A stretch of DNA of 64,000 nt from Tenacibaculum sp. 190524A02b (GTDB lineage Bacteria > Bacteroidota > Bacteroidia > Flavobacteriales > Flavobacteriaceae), in the NCBI RefSeq assembly GCF_964036645.1, contig NZ_OZ038525.1, positions 2,626,501 through 2,690,500 of the forward strand, in the 5' to 3' direction. The notes beneath the pieces are model-generated. The model saw only the letters and a program-made list of their open reading frames with translations. It was not told where the DNA came from and made no database searches. Numbering within the stretch: position 1 is the stretch's first letter; every line of letters begins with the position of its first letter. A program made the position numbers and the translations under genes. This document shows positions 19,705 to 27,852 of this stretch, one piece after another.

Positions 19705-20709
19705 TTAAAACAATTGTCTTAATTTGTTTATTTGTTCAGGTTTTCCTAATACAATTAAATTAGAATCTTTAGTTAAAATAGTTGAAGCTTCTGGATTGAT
19801 CACATACTCTTGTTCTAATGTCTTGAAACCAATAACCGTACAACCTGTTTTTTTTCTAAGATCTAAATCTAAAATTGTTTTACCAACATATATATCAGGT
19901 AAATTATTCACTGATACTTCTTCCAAATTAGCTGTCGTTTCTCCTTCAATTGTTAACTGATCAACAAATTCAATAACATCGGGTGTCACCACTAAAGTAG
20001 CCATATGCGCTCCACCTAACTTATCTGGCATAATTACATTATCTGCTCCTGCTATTTTTAATTTATTTACAGTAGTTTCTTTGGATGCTCTACTTATTAT
20101 TTTACATTTATTACTCAACTGTTTTGCTGTTAACACCACAAATAAGTTATCTGCATCAGAAGGCAAGGCAGTAATTAAGCTATTTGCATTAAATATTCCA
20201 GCTCTTATTAAAGTCTCATCACTTGTTGCATCTCCTTCAATATTCAGTATCCCTTCTTCGTCCATTTTTTTTATAAGCTCTTTGTTTTTTTCAACCACTA
20301 CAAACTTTTGCTTATAATTCCTCAACTTGACTATGGCTTGTTTACCGTTTCTCCCGAAACCACAGACTATAGTATGCTTTTGTAAATCTTCAATTTTCTT
20401 CTGCACTCTTTTTTGTTTTATTTGTTTAAAAAATTCACCACTTACTAAATATTCTGAAAATATAGAAATGGCATAACCAAAGATAGAAATACTTGATAAG
20501 AGTAGAAAAATAGAGAACATCTTATCATAAGCATCAAAGGGCTTGACTTCTCCAAACCCAACAGTAGTAACTGTTATCACTGTCATATACAAAGCATCGA
20601 TAAAGTTGTAATCAGCTATCATCATAAAACCAATTACCCCTATTATTAACACTAATAACATTAACATTAATGCCTTATACAAACGAGATTTAAACAGTCT
20701 ATTCATCAT
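19705..20709 (-). CDS. Two-TM potassium channel with RCK/TrkA-N domain
   Basis: 334 aa. TM1 (about 10-30) is followed by a pore loop with the selectivity filter TTVGFGE (residues about 47-53) and TM2 (about 65-85). A Rossmann RCK-N domain begins with HTIVCGFGRNGKQA (GxGxxG, nucleotide binding) and is followed by an RCK-C domain ending at the C-terminus. This is the architecture of ligand-gated K+ channels such as Kch and MthK. The ATG overlaps the stop of the PspC gene in a TAATG junction, indicating coupled expression. Confidence 0.9.
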   Translation of the reverse strand: MMNRLFKSRLYKALMLMLLVLIIGVIGFMMIADYNFIDALYMTVITVTTVGFGEVKPFDAYDKMFSIFLLLSSISIFGYAISIFSEYLVSGEFFKQIKQKRVQKKIEDLQKHTIVCGFGRNGKQAIVKLRNYKQKFVVVEKNKELIKKMDEEGILNIEGDATSDETLIRAGIFNANSLITALPSDADNLFVVLTAKQLSNKCKIISRASKETTVNKLKIAGADNVIMPDKLGGAHMATLVVTPDVIEFVDQLTIEGETTANLEEVSVNNLPDIYVGKTILDLDLRKKTGCTVIGFKTLEQEYVINPEASTILTKDSNLIVLGKPEQINKLRQLF

Positions 20710-20939
20710 TATAAATCAAAAACAGAACTACGTTTGGTATAAATCATATCTTTTAACCTTAATAAAAAAGCTAATGTTAAATACAAACCAAAGGATAAAC
20801 CTACAGTTACAAAAGATATGTATATGAAAAATAGCCTAACATTTACTGCTCGCATTCCCAACCTATCTGCTAGTCTTGAAGACACATAAAATCCGTTTCT
20901 TTCAAAAAAAAGTCTAACTGAATGAATAAATCTCATCAT
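20709..20939 (-). CDS. Small PspC-domain membrane protein
   Basis: 76 aa. The PspC core (GFYVSSRLADRLGMRAVNVRLFFIY) leads into one hydrophobic segment (about residues 35-62). It is shorter than most PspC proteins, which may carry long C-terminal domains; minimal versions are common in flavobacteria. It overlaps both neighbours: its ATG overlaps the methyltransferase stop and its stop overlaps the K+ channel start. Its biochemical role is unknown; PspC proteins act in envelope stress responses elsewhere. Confidence 0.8.
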   Translation of the reverse strand: MMRFIHSVRLFFERNGFYVSSRLADRLGMRAVNVRLFFIYISFVTVGLSFGLYLTLAFLLRLKDMIYTKRSSVFDL

Positions 20940-21766
20940 ATTGTTCTTTTTAAAATGTAAAAGTTCTCGTTTAAAATTAAATCTTTATCTAAATTGACTT
21001 TGTTCTTATATTTTTCTGACAAACTAAAATAATCCTGATGGTTACTCAATTTATATTTAGGTATTTTTAAATAAAATTCATCTTCTATAGTTTGCCAATC
21101 AGATGATTTAGTTTTTGATACCTTTTTATTAAAAAATTGTAAAAGTTTATGAAATGCTTTTGTTTGTTTTAAACTATTTTGAAAAGAAGCACTTCCTATG
21201 CAATCTCCTTTTATTTGTAATTTAGAAAAAAAATAAAATAAATTCTCAGTATCTTTTCTTGTCAAAAAAAACAAAACGCCTTCTATTAAAATAAAACAAG
21301 ATCTATTTTTAACTATCTTCTTTAGTTGTAGAAGTAACTTCTCTTGATAACTTTCTCTAAAATCTACCCCAATAAAATGTAGTTCTCGTTTAGGCAATTC
21401 ACCTATTTCTTGAAACTCTTTAATCTTTTGTTTCTTATAAGTTATTACTTCAAACTTATCTATTTCAACATTAATTATTTTTTCATTTAATAAAAAAGGA
21501 TACATGCTAAAACCACACCCAAAATTTATAAGTACTTCTGGATTTGCTTTTTTTATTTCTTCCAGAAAAAACCTATTACGTAAACAATGGGTTAACACTT
21601 CTTCTGAGCTAACTTCTTCTAAATACTCTTTTAACCAAGTATTTGTTTTAGAGTTGCTCCATAATTTAGCATAGATATCACCACTCAAGTTTTCATTTAA
21701 TGACCTGAATGTTGAGATAACAAAAGCAGTTTCGTGTATTTCTATATTTTGGTTTTGTTGTTGCAT
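20936..21766 (-). CDS. Leucine carboxyl methyltransferase-like (LCM/PPM family) SAM methyltransferase
   Basis: 276 aa. The SAM-binding region is VLINFGCGFSMYPFLL (about residues 76-91), followed by the acidic strand NVEIDKFEVI. The segment CFILIEGVLFFLTRKDTENLF corresponds to the LCM motif after strand 4. Bacterial members methylate carboxylates or hydroxyls of small molecules or peptides; the substrate here is unknown. It is the first gene of a three-gene overlapping operon with the PspC protein and K+ channel, and is divergent from uvrA. Confidence 0.75.
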   Translation of the reverse strand: MQQQNQNIEIHETAFVISTFRSLNENLSGDIYAKLWSNSKTNTWLKEYLEEVSSEEVLTHCLRNRFFLEEIKKANPEVLINFGCGFSMYPFLLNEKIINVEIDKFEVITYKKQKIKEFQEIGELPKRELHFIGVDFRESYQEKLLLQLKKIVKNRSCFILIEGVLFFLTRKDTENLFYFFSKLQIKGDCIGSASFQNSLKQTKAFHKLLQFFNKKVSKTKSSDWQTIEDEFYLKIPKYKLSNHQDYFSLSEKYKNKVNLDKDLILNENFYILKRTI

Positions 21767-21827
21767 AAACTACATGCAAGATACTATTTTGTTCACACCT
21801 ACTGAACTAAAATAAATAAGTATTGCT

Positions 21828-21835
21828 TAAATTTG
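21828..21835 (+). promoter_or_regulatory. Putative -7 element of uvrA
   Basis: TAAATTTG matches TAnnTTTG exactly. If used, transcription starts near 21840, downstream of the longest possible uvrA start (TTG at 21833), which favours the TTG at 21860. No good -33 element was seen. Confidence 0.45.
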
Positions 21836-21859
21836 CTTCTTTCTCTAAAAAAGAACAAC

Positions 21860-24682
21860 TTGAAGGAACAGGAGTACATTGAAGTTTATGGGGCTAGAGC
21901 TCATAATTTGAAGAATATTGATATAAAAATCCCTCGTGAAAAGCTAGTCGTTATCACTGGATTAAGTGGAAGTGGTAAATCTTCTTTAGCTTTTGATACA
22001 ATTTATGCGGAAGGACAACGAAGGTATATTGAGACTTTCTCTGCGTATGCTCGACAGTTTTTAGGTGGATTGGAAAGGCCTGATGTTGATAAAATTGACG
22101 GACTTTCTCCTGTGATTTCAATTGAGCAAAAAACCACTAATAAGAGTCCTAGATCTACCGTAGGAACGATTACAGAGATTTATGATTTTTTACGTCTGTT
22201 GTTTTCTAGAGCTTCTGAAGCTTATTCTTATAATACTGGCGAAAAAATGGTCAGTTATTCAGACGAACAAATTAAAGATTTAATCCTAAAAGATTTCAAC
22301 AACAAACGAATTGCTGTTTTAGCTCCTTTAATCAAATCTAGAAAAGGACATTACCGTGAGCTTTTTGAACAAATTTCTAAACAAGGCTTTGTTCGTGTTA
22401 GAGTAGATGGAGAAATTCGTGAAATTGAAAAAGGGATGAAACTAGACCGATACAAAACGCACGACATTGAAGTGGTTATTGATCGTTTAGCTGTAAACGA
22501 AAATGCTGAAAAAAGATTAGAGGAAACTATAAAAACAGCACTTTATACGGGAAATAATATTTTAATGGTTATTGATGTAGAGGAAGAAAAGCCTCGTTAT
22601 TTCAGTCGAGAATTAATGTGCCCTTCTACCGGGATTGCTTACCCTAATCCTGAACCTAATACTTTTTCTTTTAATTCTCCTAAAGGTGCTTGTAATACTT
22701 GTAATGGTTTAGGAACTACCAATGAAATTAATCTTAAAAAAGTAATTCCTGACGACACAATTTCTATCAAAAATGGTGGAATTGCACCACTTGGTGAACA
22801 AAAAAACAGTTGGATTTTTAAACAACTGCAAAACATAGCCAATCGTTATAACTTTAAACTAAGCGACCCCGTAAATACCATTCCAAAAGATGCTATGGAG
22901 ATTATTCTTCATGGAGGTAATGAAAAATTTGAAATTCAATCCAAAGTAGCTGGAGTTACCCGAAATTATGAAATAGATTTTGAGGGTATTGTTGCTTTTA
23001 TAGAGAACCAATACAAAGAATCTGACAGCACCTCTATAAAAAGGTGGGCTAAAGGTTTTATGGATGAAGTTTCTTGCTCTTCTTGCAAGGGAAAGCGATT
23101 AAAAAAGGAGGCACTTCATTTTAAAGTTTTGGATAGAAACATTAGCGACCTTGCGCAAATGGACGTGGTTGAATTAGCAAATTGGTTTAAAAATGTTGAA
23201 AAAAAACTATCTGATAAACAACTTAAAATTGCTTCTGAAATTTTAAAAGAAATTAGAACTAGAATTCAATTTTTATTAGATGTTGGACTTGACTACCTTA
23301 CTTTAGACAGAACCTCCAAGTCTTTGTCTGGAGGAGAAGCACAACGAATTCGTTTAGCTACTCAAATTGGCTCACAATTAGTTGGCGTACTCTATATTTT
23401 AGATGAACCAAGTATTGGACTCCATCAACGCGATAATGAAAAATTAATTCATTCTTTGATAAAATTACGTGATGTTGGGAACTCTGTTTTGGTAGTGGAA
23501 CATGATGAAGATATGATTAAACAAGCCGATTTTGTACTAGATATTGGCCCTGGTGCTGGAAGGCATGGTGGAGAAATTGTTAGTAAAGGTTCTTTTAATG
23601 ATTTGAAATCACACAGTACGTTAACCGCTGATTATTTAGCCAAGAGAAAAACGATTGAGGTTCCTAAAAAAAGAAGAGAAGGAAATGGAAACAGTATAAA
23701 ACTAAGTGGAGCAACAGGGAACAACTTAAAAAATGTTTCTGTCGAATTCCCTTTAGGAAAAATGATTTGCGTAACTGGTGTTTCTGGAAGTGGTAAATCT
23801 ACCTTAATTAACGAAACACTTTACCCTATATTAAATGCACATATTTATAGAGGTGTAAAAAAGCCAATGCCTTATACAGCTATTGAAGGATTAGAGCATA
23901 TTGACAAAGTAATTGACATTGATCAATCTCCAATTGGAAGAACTCCTAGATCAAACCCAGCAACCTATACTGGAGTCTTTAGTGAAATAAGAAGTCTATT
24001 TTCCAAAACTCCTGAAGCCTCTATAAGAGGTTATAAACCTGGACGTTTTAGTTTCAATGTAAAAGGCGGACGTTGTGAAACCTGCCAAGGTGGTGGTGTT
24101 CGTGTTATTGAAATGAATTTCTTACCAGATGTACATGTTGAATGTGAAACTTGTCAAGGAAAACGTTTTAATAGAGAAACGTTAGAAATTAGATATAAAG
24201 GAAAATCTATTTCTGATGTTTTAAATATGACTATTAATGAAGCTACTGACTTTTTTGAGCATATTCCAAAAATATTCCGAAAGTTAAAAACGATTAAAGA
24301 TGTAGGTTTAGGCTATATTACATTAGGACAACAATCTACTACTCTATCTGGTGGTGAAGCACAACGTATTAAATTAGCTTCTGAACTTTCTAAAAGGGAT
24401 ACTGGTAATACTTTTTATATTTTAGACGAACCCACCACAGGGCTACATTTTGAAGACATCCGTGTTTTAATGGACGTTTTAAACAAACTAACTAATAAAG
24501 GTAATACCGTTTTAATTATAGAACATAATCTTGATGTTATAAAACTTGCCGACCATATTATTGATGTAGGTTTGGAAGGCGGTAAAGGTGGTGGCCAAAT
24601 TTTAGCCACAGGAACTCCTGAAGAAGTTTGCAAACATAAAACTAGTTACACCGCTAAATTCTTAAAGAAAGAACTTAATTAA
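21860..24682 (+). CDS. uvrA: Excinuclease ABC subunit A
   Basis: Damage-recognition ATPase of nucleotide excision repair; as a dimer it loads UvrB. There are two ABC modules: Walker A GLSGSGKSS and GVSGSGKST, signature LSGGEAQRI in both halves, and Walker B YILDEPS/YILDEPT. Zinc-binding CxxC pairs are present (CNTCNG; CSSCKG; CETCQG twice). No ATG precedes the conserved start YIEVYGARAHNLKNI. TTG at 21833 gives 949 aa; TTG at 21860 gives 940 aa, lies behind an A-rich stretch (AAAAAAGAACAAC), and is downstream of the -7 element, so I prefer it. The gene is otherwise complete. Confidence 0.95.
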   Translation: MKEQEYIEVYGARAHNLKNIDIKIPREKLVVITGLSGSGKSSLAFDTIYAEGQRRYIETFSAYARQFLGGLERPDVDKIDGLSPVISIEQKTTNKSPRSTVGTITEIYDFLRLLFSRASEAYSYNTGEKMVSYSDEQIKDLILKDFNNKRIAVLAPLIKSRKGHYRELFEQISKQGFVRVRVDGEIREIEKGMKLDRYKTHDIEVVIDRLAVNENAEKRLEETIKTALYTGNNILMVIDVEEEKPRYFSRELMCPSTGIAYPNPEPNTFSFNSPKGACNTCNGLGTTNEINLKKVIPDDTISIKNGGIAPLGEQKNSWIFKQLQNIANRYNFKLSDPVNTIPKDAMEIILHGGNEKFEIQSKVAGVTRNYEIDFEGIVAFIENQYKESDSTSIKRWAKGFMDEVSCSSCKGKRLKKEALHFKVLDRNISDLAQMDVVELANWFKNVEKKLSDKQLKIASEILKEIRTRIQFLLDVGLDYLTLDRTSKSLSGGEAQRIRLATQIGSQLVGVLYILDEPSIGLHQRDNEKLIHSLIKLRDVGNSVLVVEHDEDMIKQADFVLDIGPGAGRHGGEIVSKGSFNDLKSHSTLTADYLAKRKTIEVPKKRREGNGNSIKLSGATGNNLKNVSVEFPLGKMICVTGVSGSGKSTLINETLYPILNAHIYRGVKKPMPYTAIEGLEHIDKVIDIDQSPIGRTPRSNPATYTGVFSEIRSLFSKTPEASIRGYKPGRFSFNVKGGRCETCQGGGVRVIEMNFLPDVHVECETCQGKRFNRETLEIRYKGKSISDVLNMTINEATDFFEHIPKIFRKLKTIKDVGLGYITLGQQSTTLSGGEAQRIKLASELSKRDTGNTFYILDEPTTGLHFEDIRVLMDVLNKLTNKGNTVLIIEHNLDVIKLADHIIDVGLEGGKGGGQILATGTPEEVCKHKTSYTAKFLKKELN

Positions 24683-24782
24683 TCTCTATTTACAAAAGGG
24701 AAAATTACTTTTTATAAAAAAACTACCCATTTTGGGTGGGAAAATTCTTGTTTGCCATTATTAGATTTGTCTTGGGAATAAC

Positions 24783-24813
24783 TTCTAACACACACTAATA
24801 TATTTTGTTAGAA
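24783..24813 (+). other. Inverted repeat in the leader of the first peptide gene
   Basis: TTCTAACA (24783-24790) pairs with TGTTAGAA (24806-24813), an 8-bp stem upstream of RNA element copy A. A TAGATTTG octamer (24762-24769), a possible -7 element, lies just before it, so the hairpin would be near the 5' end of the mRNA. It is not present before the other element copies. Confidence 0.4.
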
Positions 24814-24825
24814 CAAAATCTTTCA

Positions 24826-24875
24826 TTTTTTCGCGAAAAAAAGACATAAGCTTTGAGTGTCTTTAAAGTTCAAAG
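24826..24875 (+). ncRNA. Cis-regulatory RNA candidate, copy A: TCGCG hairpin plus H-type pseudoknot
   Basis: The hairpin TTTTTT-CGCG-AAAAAA (24826-24841) directly abuts stem 1. Stem 1 is AGACAT (24842-24847) with GTGTCT (24857-24862). The stem-1 loop contains CTTTGA (24851-24856), which pairs with TCAAAG (24870-24875), forming stem 2 of an H-type pseudoknot. Loop 1 is 3 nt (AAG), loop 2 is 0 nt and loop 3 is 7 nt, ideal geometry. It ends 26 nt before the ATG of the first peptide gene. Related copies lie at 30829, 31070 and 33674. I do not recognise it as a known class. Confidence 0.7.
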
Positions 24876-24901
24876 TATATTTTATTTTAAAAAATTTAAT
24901 A

Positions 24902-25120
24902 ATGAAAAAACAAATTTTAAACCTAGGAAAGTCTTTAAACAAGGTAGAACAAAAGTTAATTAACGGAGGTGGTGCTCCAGGCGTACCTGGAGATGCTACA
25001 CAAGAAGAATTATATCAATGGTGTATAGACACTTGTAATTGGAAGCAAGAAACTTATCAACTACGTGAACCTGAAACATACTCAGGATGTATTAACAGTT
25101 GTGAAACTACTTACGCATAA
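24902..25120 (+). CDS. Double-glycine-leader peptide 1 (twin CX3C core)
   Basis: A 72-aa precursor-like peptide. The leader MKKQILNLGKSLNKVEQKLINGG ends in Gly-Gly, the cut site of C39 leader peptidases. The predicted core is Cys-containing: CIDTC and CINSC, two CX3C motifs separated by 17 residues, a pattern seen in alpha-hairpinin-type disulfide-linked helical hairpins. There are four core cysteines and none in the leader. The frame is open 15 codons further upstream, but those codons overlap the pseudoknot element, and the shared MKKQIL start fixes ATG 24902. It is first in a run with peptides 2 and 3. The activity (bacteriocin, signal or toxin) is unknown. Confidence 0.8.
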   Translation: MKKQILNLGKSLNKVEQKLINGGGAPGVPGDATQEELYQWCIDTCNWKQETYQLREPETYSGCINSCETTYA

Positions 25121-25164
25121 CAATTTAATTAAAAAGCATACTATAAAATTTTAAAAATACAACA

Positions 25165-25353
25165 ATGAAAAAACAAATTTTAAACTTAGGAAAATCTTTA
25201 ACTAAAAATGAATTAAAAACTGTTAACGGAAGTGGTCCAATACCGGATGGGTGCATTACTATATGTGTGTATCCAGAACCACAGAGACAAGATATAATTA
25301 ATGACCAATTAAGAAGATTTGGTTACGATTATTCTAATTGTAACTGTAATTAA
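25165..25353 (+). CDS. Double-glycine-type leader peptide 2
   Basis: 62 aa. The leader MKKQILNLGKSLTKNELKTVNGS fits the L-[ST]-x-x-E-L-x-x-[IV]-x-G-[GS] rule, with Gly-Ser at the predicted cut. The core begins GPIPDGCITIC and ends SNCNCN, so it has a CX3C pair and a terminal CXC pair (four cysteines), the same plan as peptide 5. The first ten residues are identical to those of peptide 1. It starts 44 nt after peptide 1 with no pseudoknot element between, so it is probably on the same transcript. Confidence 0.78.
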   Translation: MKKQILNLGKSLTKNELKTVNGSGPIPDGCITICVYPEPQRQDIINDQLRRFGYDYSNCNCN

Positions 25354-25377
25354 CATAAATATTAATTCTTTTAAGTA

Positions 25378-25548
25378 ATGAAAAAGCAAATTTCTACCTT
25401 AGGAAACCTTTTAAGTACTAATGAACTAAAATCAATTAAAGGTAGTAATGAATCATATCAATATGCTTGTTGGTGTGTCGGGCATTTTCTTGGGTATGTT
25501 TTAGAACAATCTGATTGCGAATGTTGGACTGACAGACCTAAGTTATAA
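25378..25548 (+). CDS. Double-glycine-type leader peptide 3 (56 aa)
   Basis: Found by reading the frame, too short for usual ORF cut-offs. The protein begins MKKQISTLGNLLSTNELKSIKGS, a textbook L-S-x-x-E-L-x-x-I-x-G-S leader end. The core has a CWC and a CEC pair (four cysteines) and ends TDRPKL. It starts 24 nt after peptide 2. A 13-bp-stem terminator follows at 25601, closing the three-peptide unit and separating it from the convergent TPR gene. Confidence 0.75.
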   Translation: MKKQISTLGNLLSTNELKSIKGSNESYQYACWCVGHFLGYVLEQSDCECWTDRPKL

Positions 25549-25600
25549 CATTAAAAAATGTTTTGCTTACTACTATAAACTATAGAATACAATAACAGAT

Positions 25601-25647
25601 GAAGCTATAATTTAAATTCTAGTTTTACTAGAAAAAATTATAGCTTC
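25601..25647. terminator. Bidirectional terminator between peptide 3 and the TPR gene
   Basis: GAAGCTATAATTT (25601-25613) pairs with AAATTATAGCTTC (25635-25647); inside it, TTCTAG pairs with CTAGAA around TTTTA. The stem is long and nearly continuous between convergent genes. Confidence 0.75.
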
Positions 25648-25660
25648 TTAGTTTAAACTT

Positions 25661-26452
25661 TTAATTCAATTCCTCCAATAGCTTTTTTGCTTCTTTATTT
25701 TTATAGTATGATTTTTCAATAATAAGCTTAAGAAGTGATTTCGATTTTTCTAGCTCGTTCATTTTTACATACAATAAAGCTTTATACCAATATCCTTTTT
25801 CTGAGTCAATAAAATCACTTTTTATTAGCGTATTTAATGTTTCTTCCGCTTTTTTATATTGTGCTAGTTCAATATGAGCTATTGCTTTGTATAAATATAT
25901 GGTACCACTCTCCTTAGGTTTTAATTTTAAAAACTCCACATATACTTTTAAAGATTTTTTATACTCTTTATTCTTAAAAAATTTTTCTCCATCAATCAAG
26001 TCTCCTTCATCTTCTCCCCTACTTATAAAAGTGGGTAATTCTTCTAAGTTTATATACTCTGAAAACAAGCCCTCATTAGAAAAGTTTTTTTTCTTGCCAA
26101 AATTTAAAACATTAAATAAAATTAAAATCGCCGCAACAACTCCTGAAAAATACCAAAGCCTCCTAACTTTACTCTTATTTTTGTATTGGTTTGCTACTTC
26201 ATCAATCGTTTTCTTTATAGATCTACTTTCTTCACTACTAAAATTATCTACCCATTTCTTTACTTCATCAGAACTATTTTCAGCAAAACTCCAATCATTC
26301 TCATCCAATGACTCGTAAAGTTGTTTTTCAAGCCTGTATTTTTCCTTAAATTCTTTATCAGATTTCAAGCGATTTAAAAACAACTCATTTTGTTCTGGCG
26401 AAAGAGTATTTTTTATAAACTTCTCAATTAAAATATCATCTTCTAAGCTCAT
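25661..26452 (-). CDS. TPR protein with one membrane helix, putative anti-sigma partner
   Basis: 263 aa. A cytoplasmic N-terminal part (about 1-95) is reminiscent of anti-sigma helical domains (MSLEDDILIEKFIKNTLSPEQNELF). One membrane helix follows (LWYFSGVVAAILILFNVLNF, about 98-117), then an outer segment with tetratricopeptide-like repeats (about 150-263; YKKSLKVYVEFLKLKP, YKKAEETLNTLI). Its ATG overlaps the stop of the sigma-factor gene, so the two are translationally coupled. From this context and topology I infer that it senses an envelope signal and holds the sigma factor. No anti-sigma family was firmly recognised. Confidence 0.65.
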   Translation of the reverse strand: MSLEDDILIEKFIKNTLSPEQNELFLNRLKSDKEFKEKYRLEKQLYESLDENDWSFAENSSDEVKKWVDNFSSEESRSIKKTIDEVANQYKNKSKVRRLWYFSGVVAAILILFNVLNFGKKKNFSNEGLFSEYINLEELPTFISRGEDEGDLIDGEKFFKNKEYKKSLKVYVEFLKLKPKESGTIYLYKAIAHIELAQYKKAEETLNTLIKSDFIDSEKGYWYKALLYVKMNELEKSKSLLKLIIEKSYYKNKEAKKLLEELN

Positions 26453-27009
26453 ACATCTTTAAGGCTAGTATATCTTTTATCTTTTTTTATTAGCTCAGTC
26501 AACTTTTTTTTACACTTAAAAACTCGCTGTCTAATTACACTTTCTGAATTATATTCAGTTTCTTTCATTATTTCTGCATAGGATGTTTTAGCAAAAAACA
26601 ATGTCAATATTTTCTTACAATTGGCCGTTAAAACACCTAATTTTTCTACAAACAACTCTTGTCTCTTCTGCTCAACTAACGCCAATGAATCTTCATATTC
26701 ATCTACATACTGTTCAAATATTTCATTATTTGTTACCCTTTTTTTATGTTTATTTAATTCTCTCCTCCATAAATTCTTACAAACCGTAAATAAATACGCT
26801 TCAAAACTCGTTGTTATTTCAAACTTTTCTTTTTTATAACGAACTGCTAATTGTAACAAAGCTCTTTGAAAAATATCCTCCGCATCTTCTTTAGATCCTT
26901 TATTCTGTATAACAAACTTTTTAACCACTGGAAAGTTTTTGTTATAAATAGTTAGTATTTCTTTTTCTTTTCCTTTTATCAATGCATCTAAAAAAATAGC
27001 TCCTTTCAT
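26449..27009 (-). CDS. ECF-like RNA polymerase sigma factor (sigma-70 family)
   Basis: 186 aa from ATG 27009. Region 2 is SKEDAEDIFQRALLQLAVRY through AYLFTVCKNLWRRELNKHKK. Region 4 is a helix-turn-helix (LTANCKKILTLFFAKTSYAEIMKETEYNSESVIRQRVFKCKKKL). There is no region 1 or 3, typical of extracytoplasmic-function sigma factors. An upstream in-frame GTG at 27039 would add ten residues and is less likely. It is coupled to the TPR membrane protein downstream and divergent from the lipoprotein/CHAT genes across a 306-336 nt region. Likely targets are its own promoter, the divergent pair and perhaps the peptide genes; this is inference. Confidence 0.82.
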   Translation of the reverse strand: MKGAIFLDALIKGKEKEILTIYNKNFPVVKKFVIQNKGSKEDAEDIFQRALLQLAVRYKKEKFEITTSFEAYLFTVCKNLWRRELNKHKKRVTNNEIFEQYVDEYEDSLALVEQKRQELFVEKLGVLTANCKKILTLFFAKTSYAEIMKETEYNSESVIRQRVFKCKKKLTELIKKDKRYTSLKDV

Positions 27010-27039
27010 ATGCTTATATTTATTATTTTCAAAAGTCAC

Positions 27040-27345
27040 ATGTAACCTCAGGTGTTAAAATAATCAATCTAATACAAAATGATTATTGCCAACATATTAG
27101 TTTCATTATTTTTTTTCACTTCATTCTAAACAAAAATAGAGTTTTATATTAGTTGAAATTAAGCTATATCAACTTATTATGTAAAAATTAACTTTTAAAT
27201 TAATTAAAGCTACCTTCAAAAATTACCGTTTTTTATAATTAATACCTCATATTAACCCCTGTTAAAATAAAGTTTTATATTTACCTCGGGGTAACATTTC
27301 TGTTGTACTCGAACAGAAACGTAGAGAAAACAAAATTTTAATATC
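27040..27345 (+). promoter_or_regulatory. Divergent control region with two inverted repeats before the lipoprotein gene
   Basis: About 300 nt without genes, very A+T-rich. Near the lipoprotein gene, TTACC (27281-27285) pairs with GGTAA (27290-27294), and TTTCTGTT (27297-27304) pairs with AACAGAAA (27312-27319) around a 7-nt loop. The GTAAC at 27291-27295 resembles ECF -35 boxes, but I found no certain -10 partner. No other structure was seen in the rest of the interval. Confidence 0.4.
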
Positions 27346-27852
27346 ATGAAAAAAGTTAAGCAACTTCTTTTTTTATTTTTTTTAGCATTTATATCTAGCT
27401 GTCAAAACAATGACAGTATAGAAGTTATCCAAGAAATAAAAAATACAAACAATCTATCCACAGTCAATAAATCAACAAAAAAAAACACTAAACAGTTACA
27501 AAAATTTGGAGGGCCTATTAGAATTGATAATGACAATTTTCAGACAGTGAATATTGTTTATTTAAGCAACCTAAGCAGCTCAGAAAAAAATAGTTTTAGA
27601 GCTCAAATAATGAGAAACTCAAACCTATCTATAGATTGGTATGCTTGTCCTCAGGATGGTAATACTGAAATATGGCTTATAGATGGCTGGTTAAGATACA
27701 ATGACAACCAAGTTCAAACTACAAAAGTTTTTATTTTACCTCCAGGAACTGTTGGTGAAACGGAGTTAGACGATGATATATCTGAACCTCGTCATATTTA
27801 TGTTAAATGGAAAGCTAGCAAAACAGCATGCTCAATAAACGGTCTACCATAA
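27346..27852 (+). CDS. Predicted lipoprotein upstream of the CHAT gene
   Basis: 168 aa. The N-terminus is a lipoprotein signal with the lipobox FISSC (Cys19), so it is envelope-anchored. The mature part has no domain I recognise. It contains a segment VNIVYLSNLSSSEKNSFR and a Trp/Tyr-rich middle (LSIDWYACPQDGNTEIWLIDGWLRY), with two cysteines that may pair. Its last 25 nt overlap the start of the CHAT gene, so the two proteins are probably made together and may work together. Function unknown. Confidence 0.7.
   Translation: MKKVKQLLFLFFLAFISSCQNNDSIEVIQEIKNTNNLSTVNKSTKKNTKQLQKFGGPIRIDNDNFQTVNIVYLSNLSSSEKNSFRAQIMRNSNLSIDWYACPQDGNTEIWLIDGWLRYNDNQVQTTKVFILPPGTVGETELDDDISEPRHIYVKWKASKTACSINGLP

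Noticed and set aside
24857..24901. Longer start for peptide 1
   Set aside because: The extra codons overlap the pseudoknot element, and all family members begin M-K-[KS] at the later ATG.
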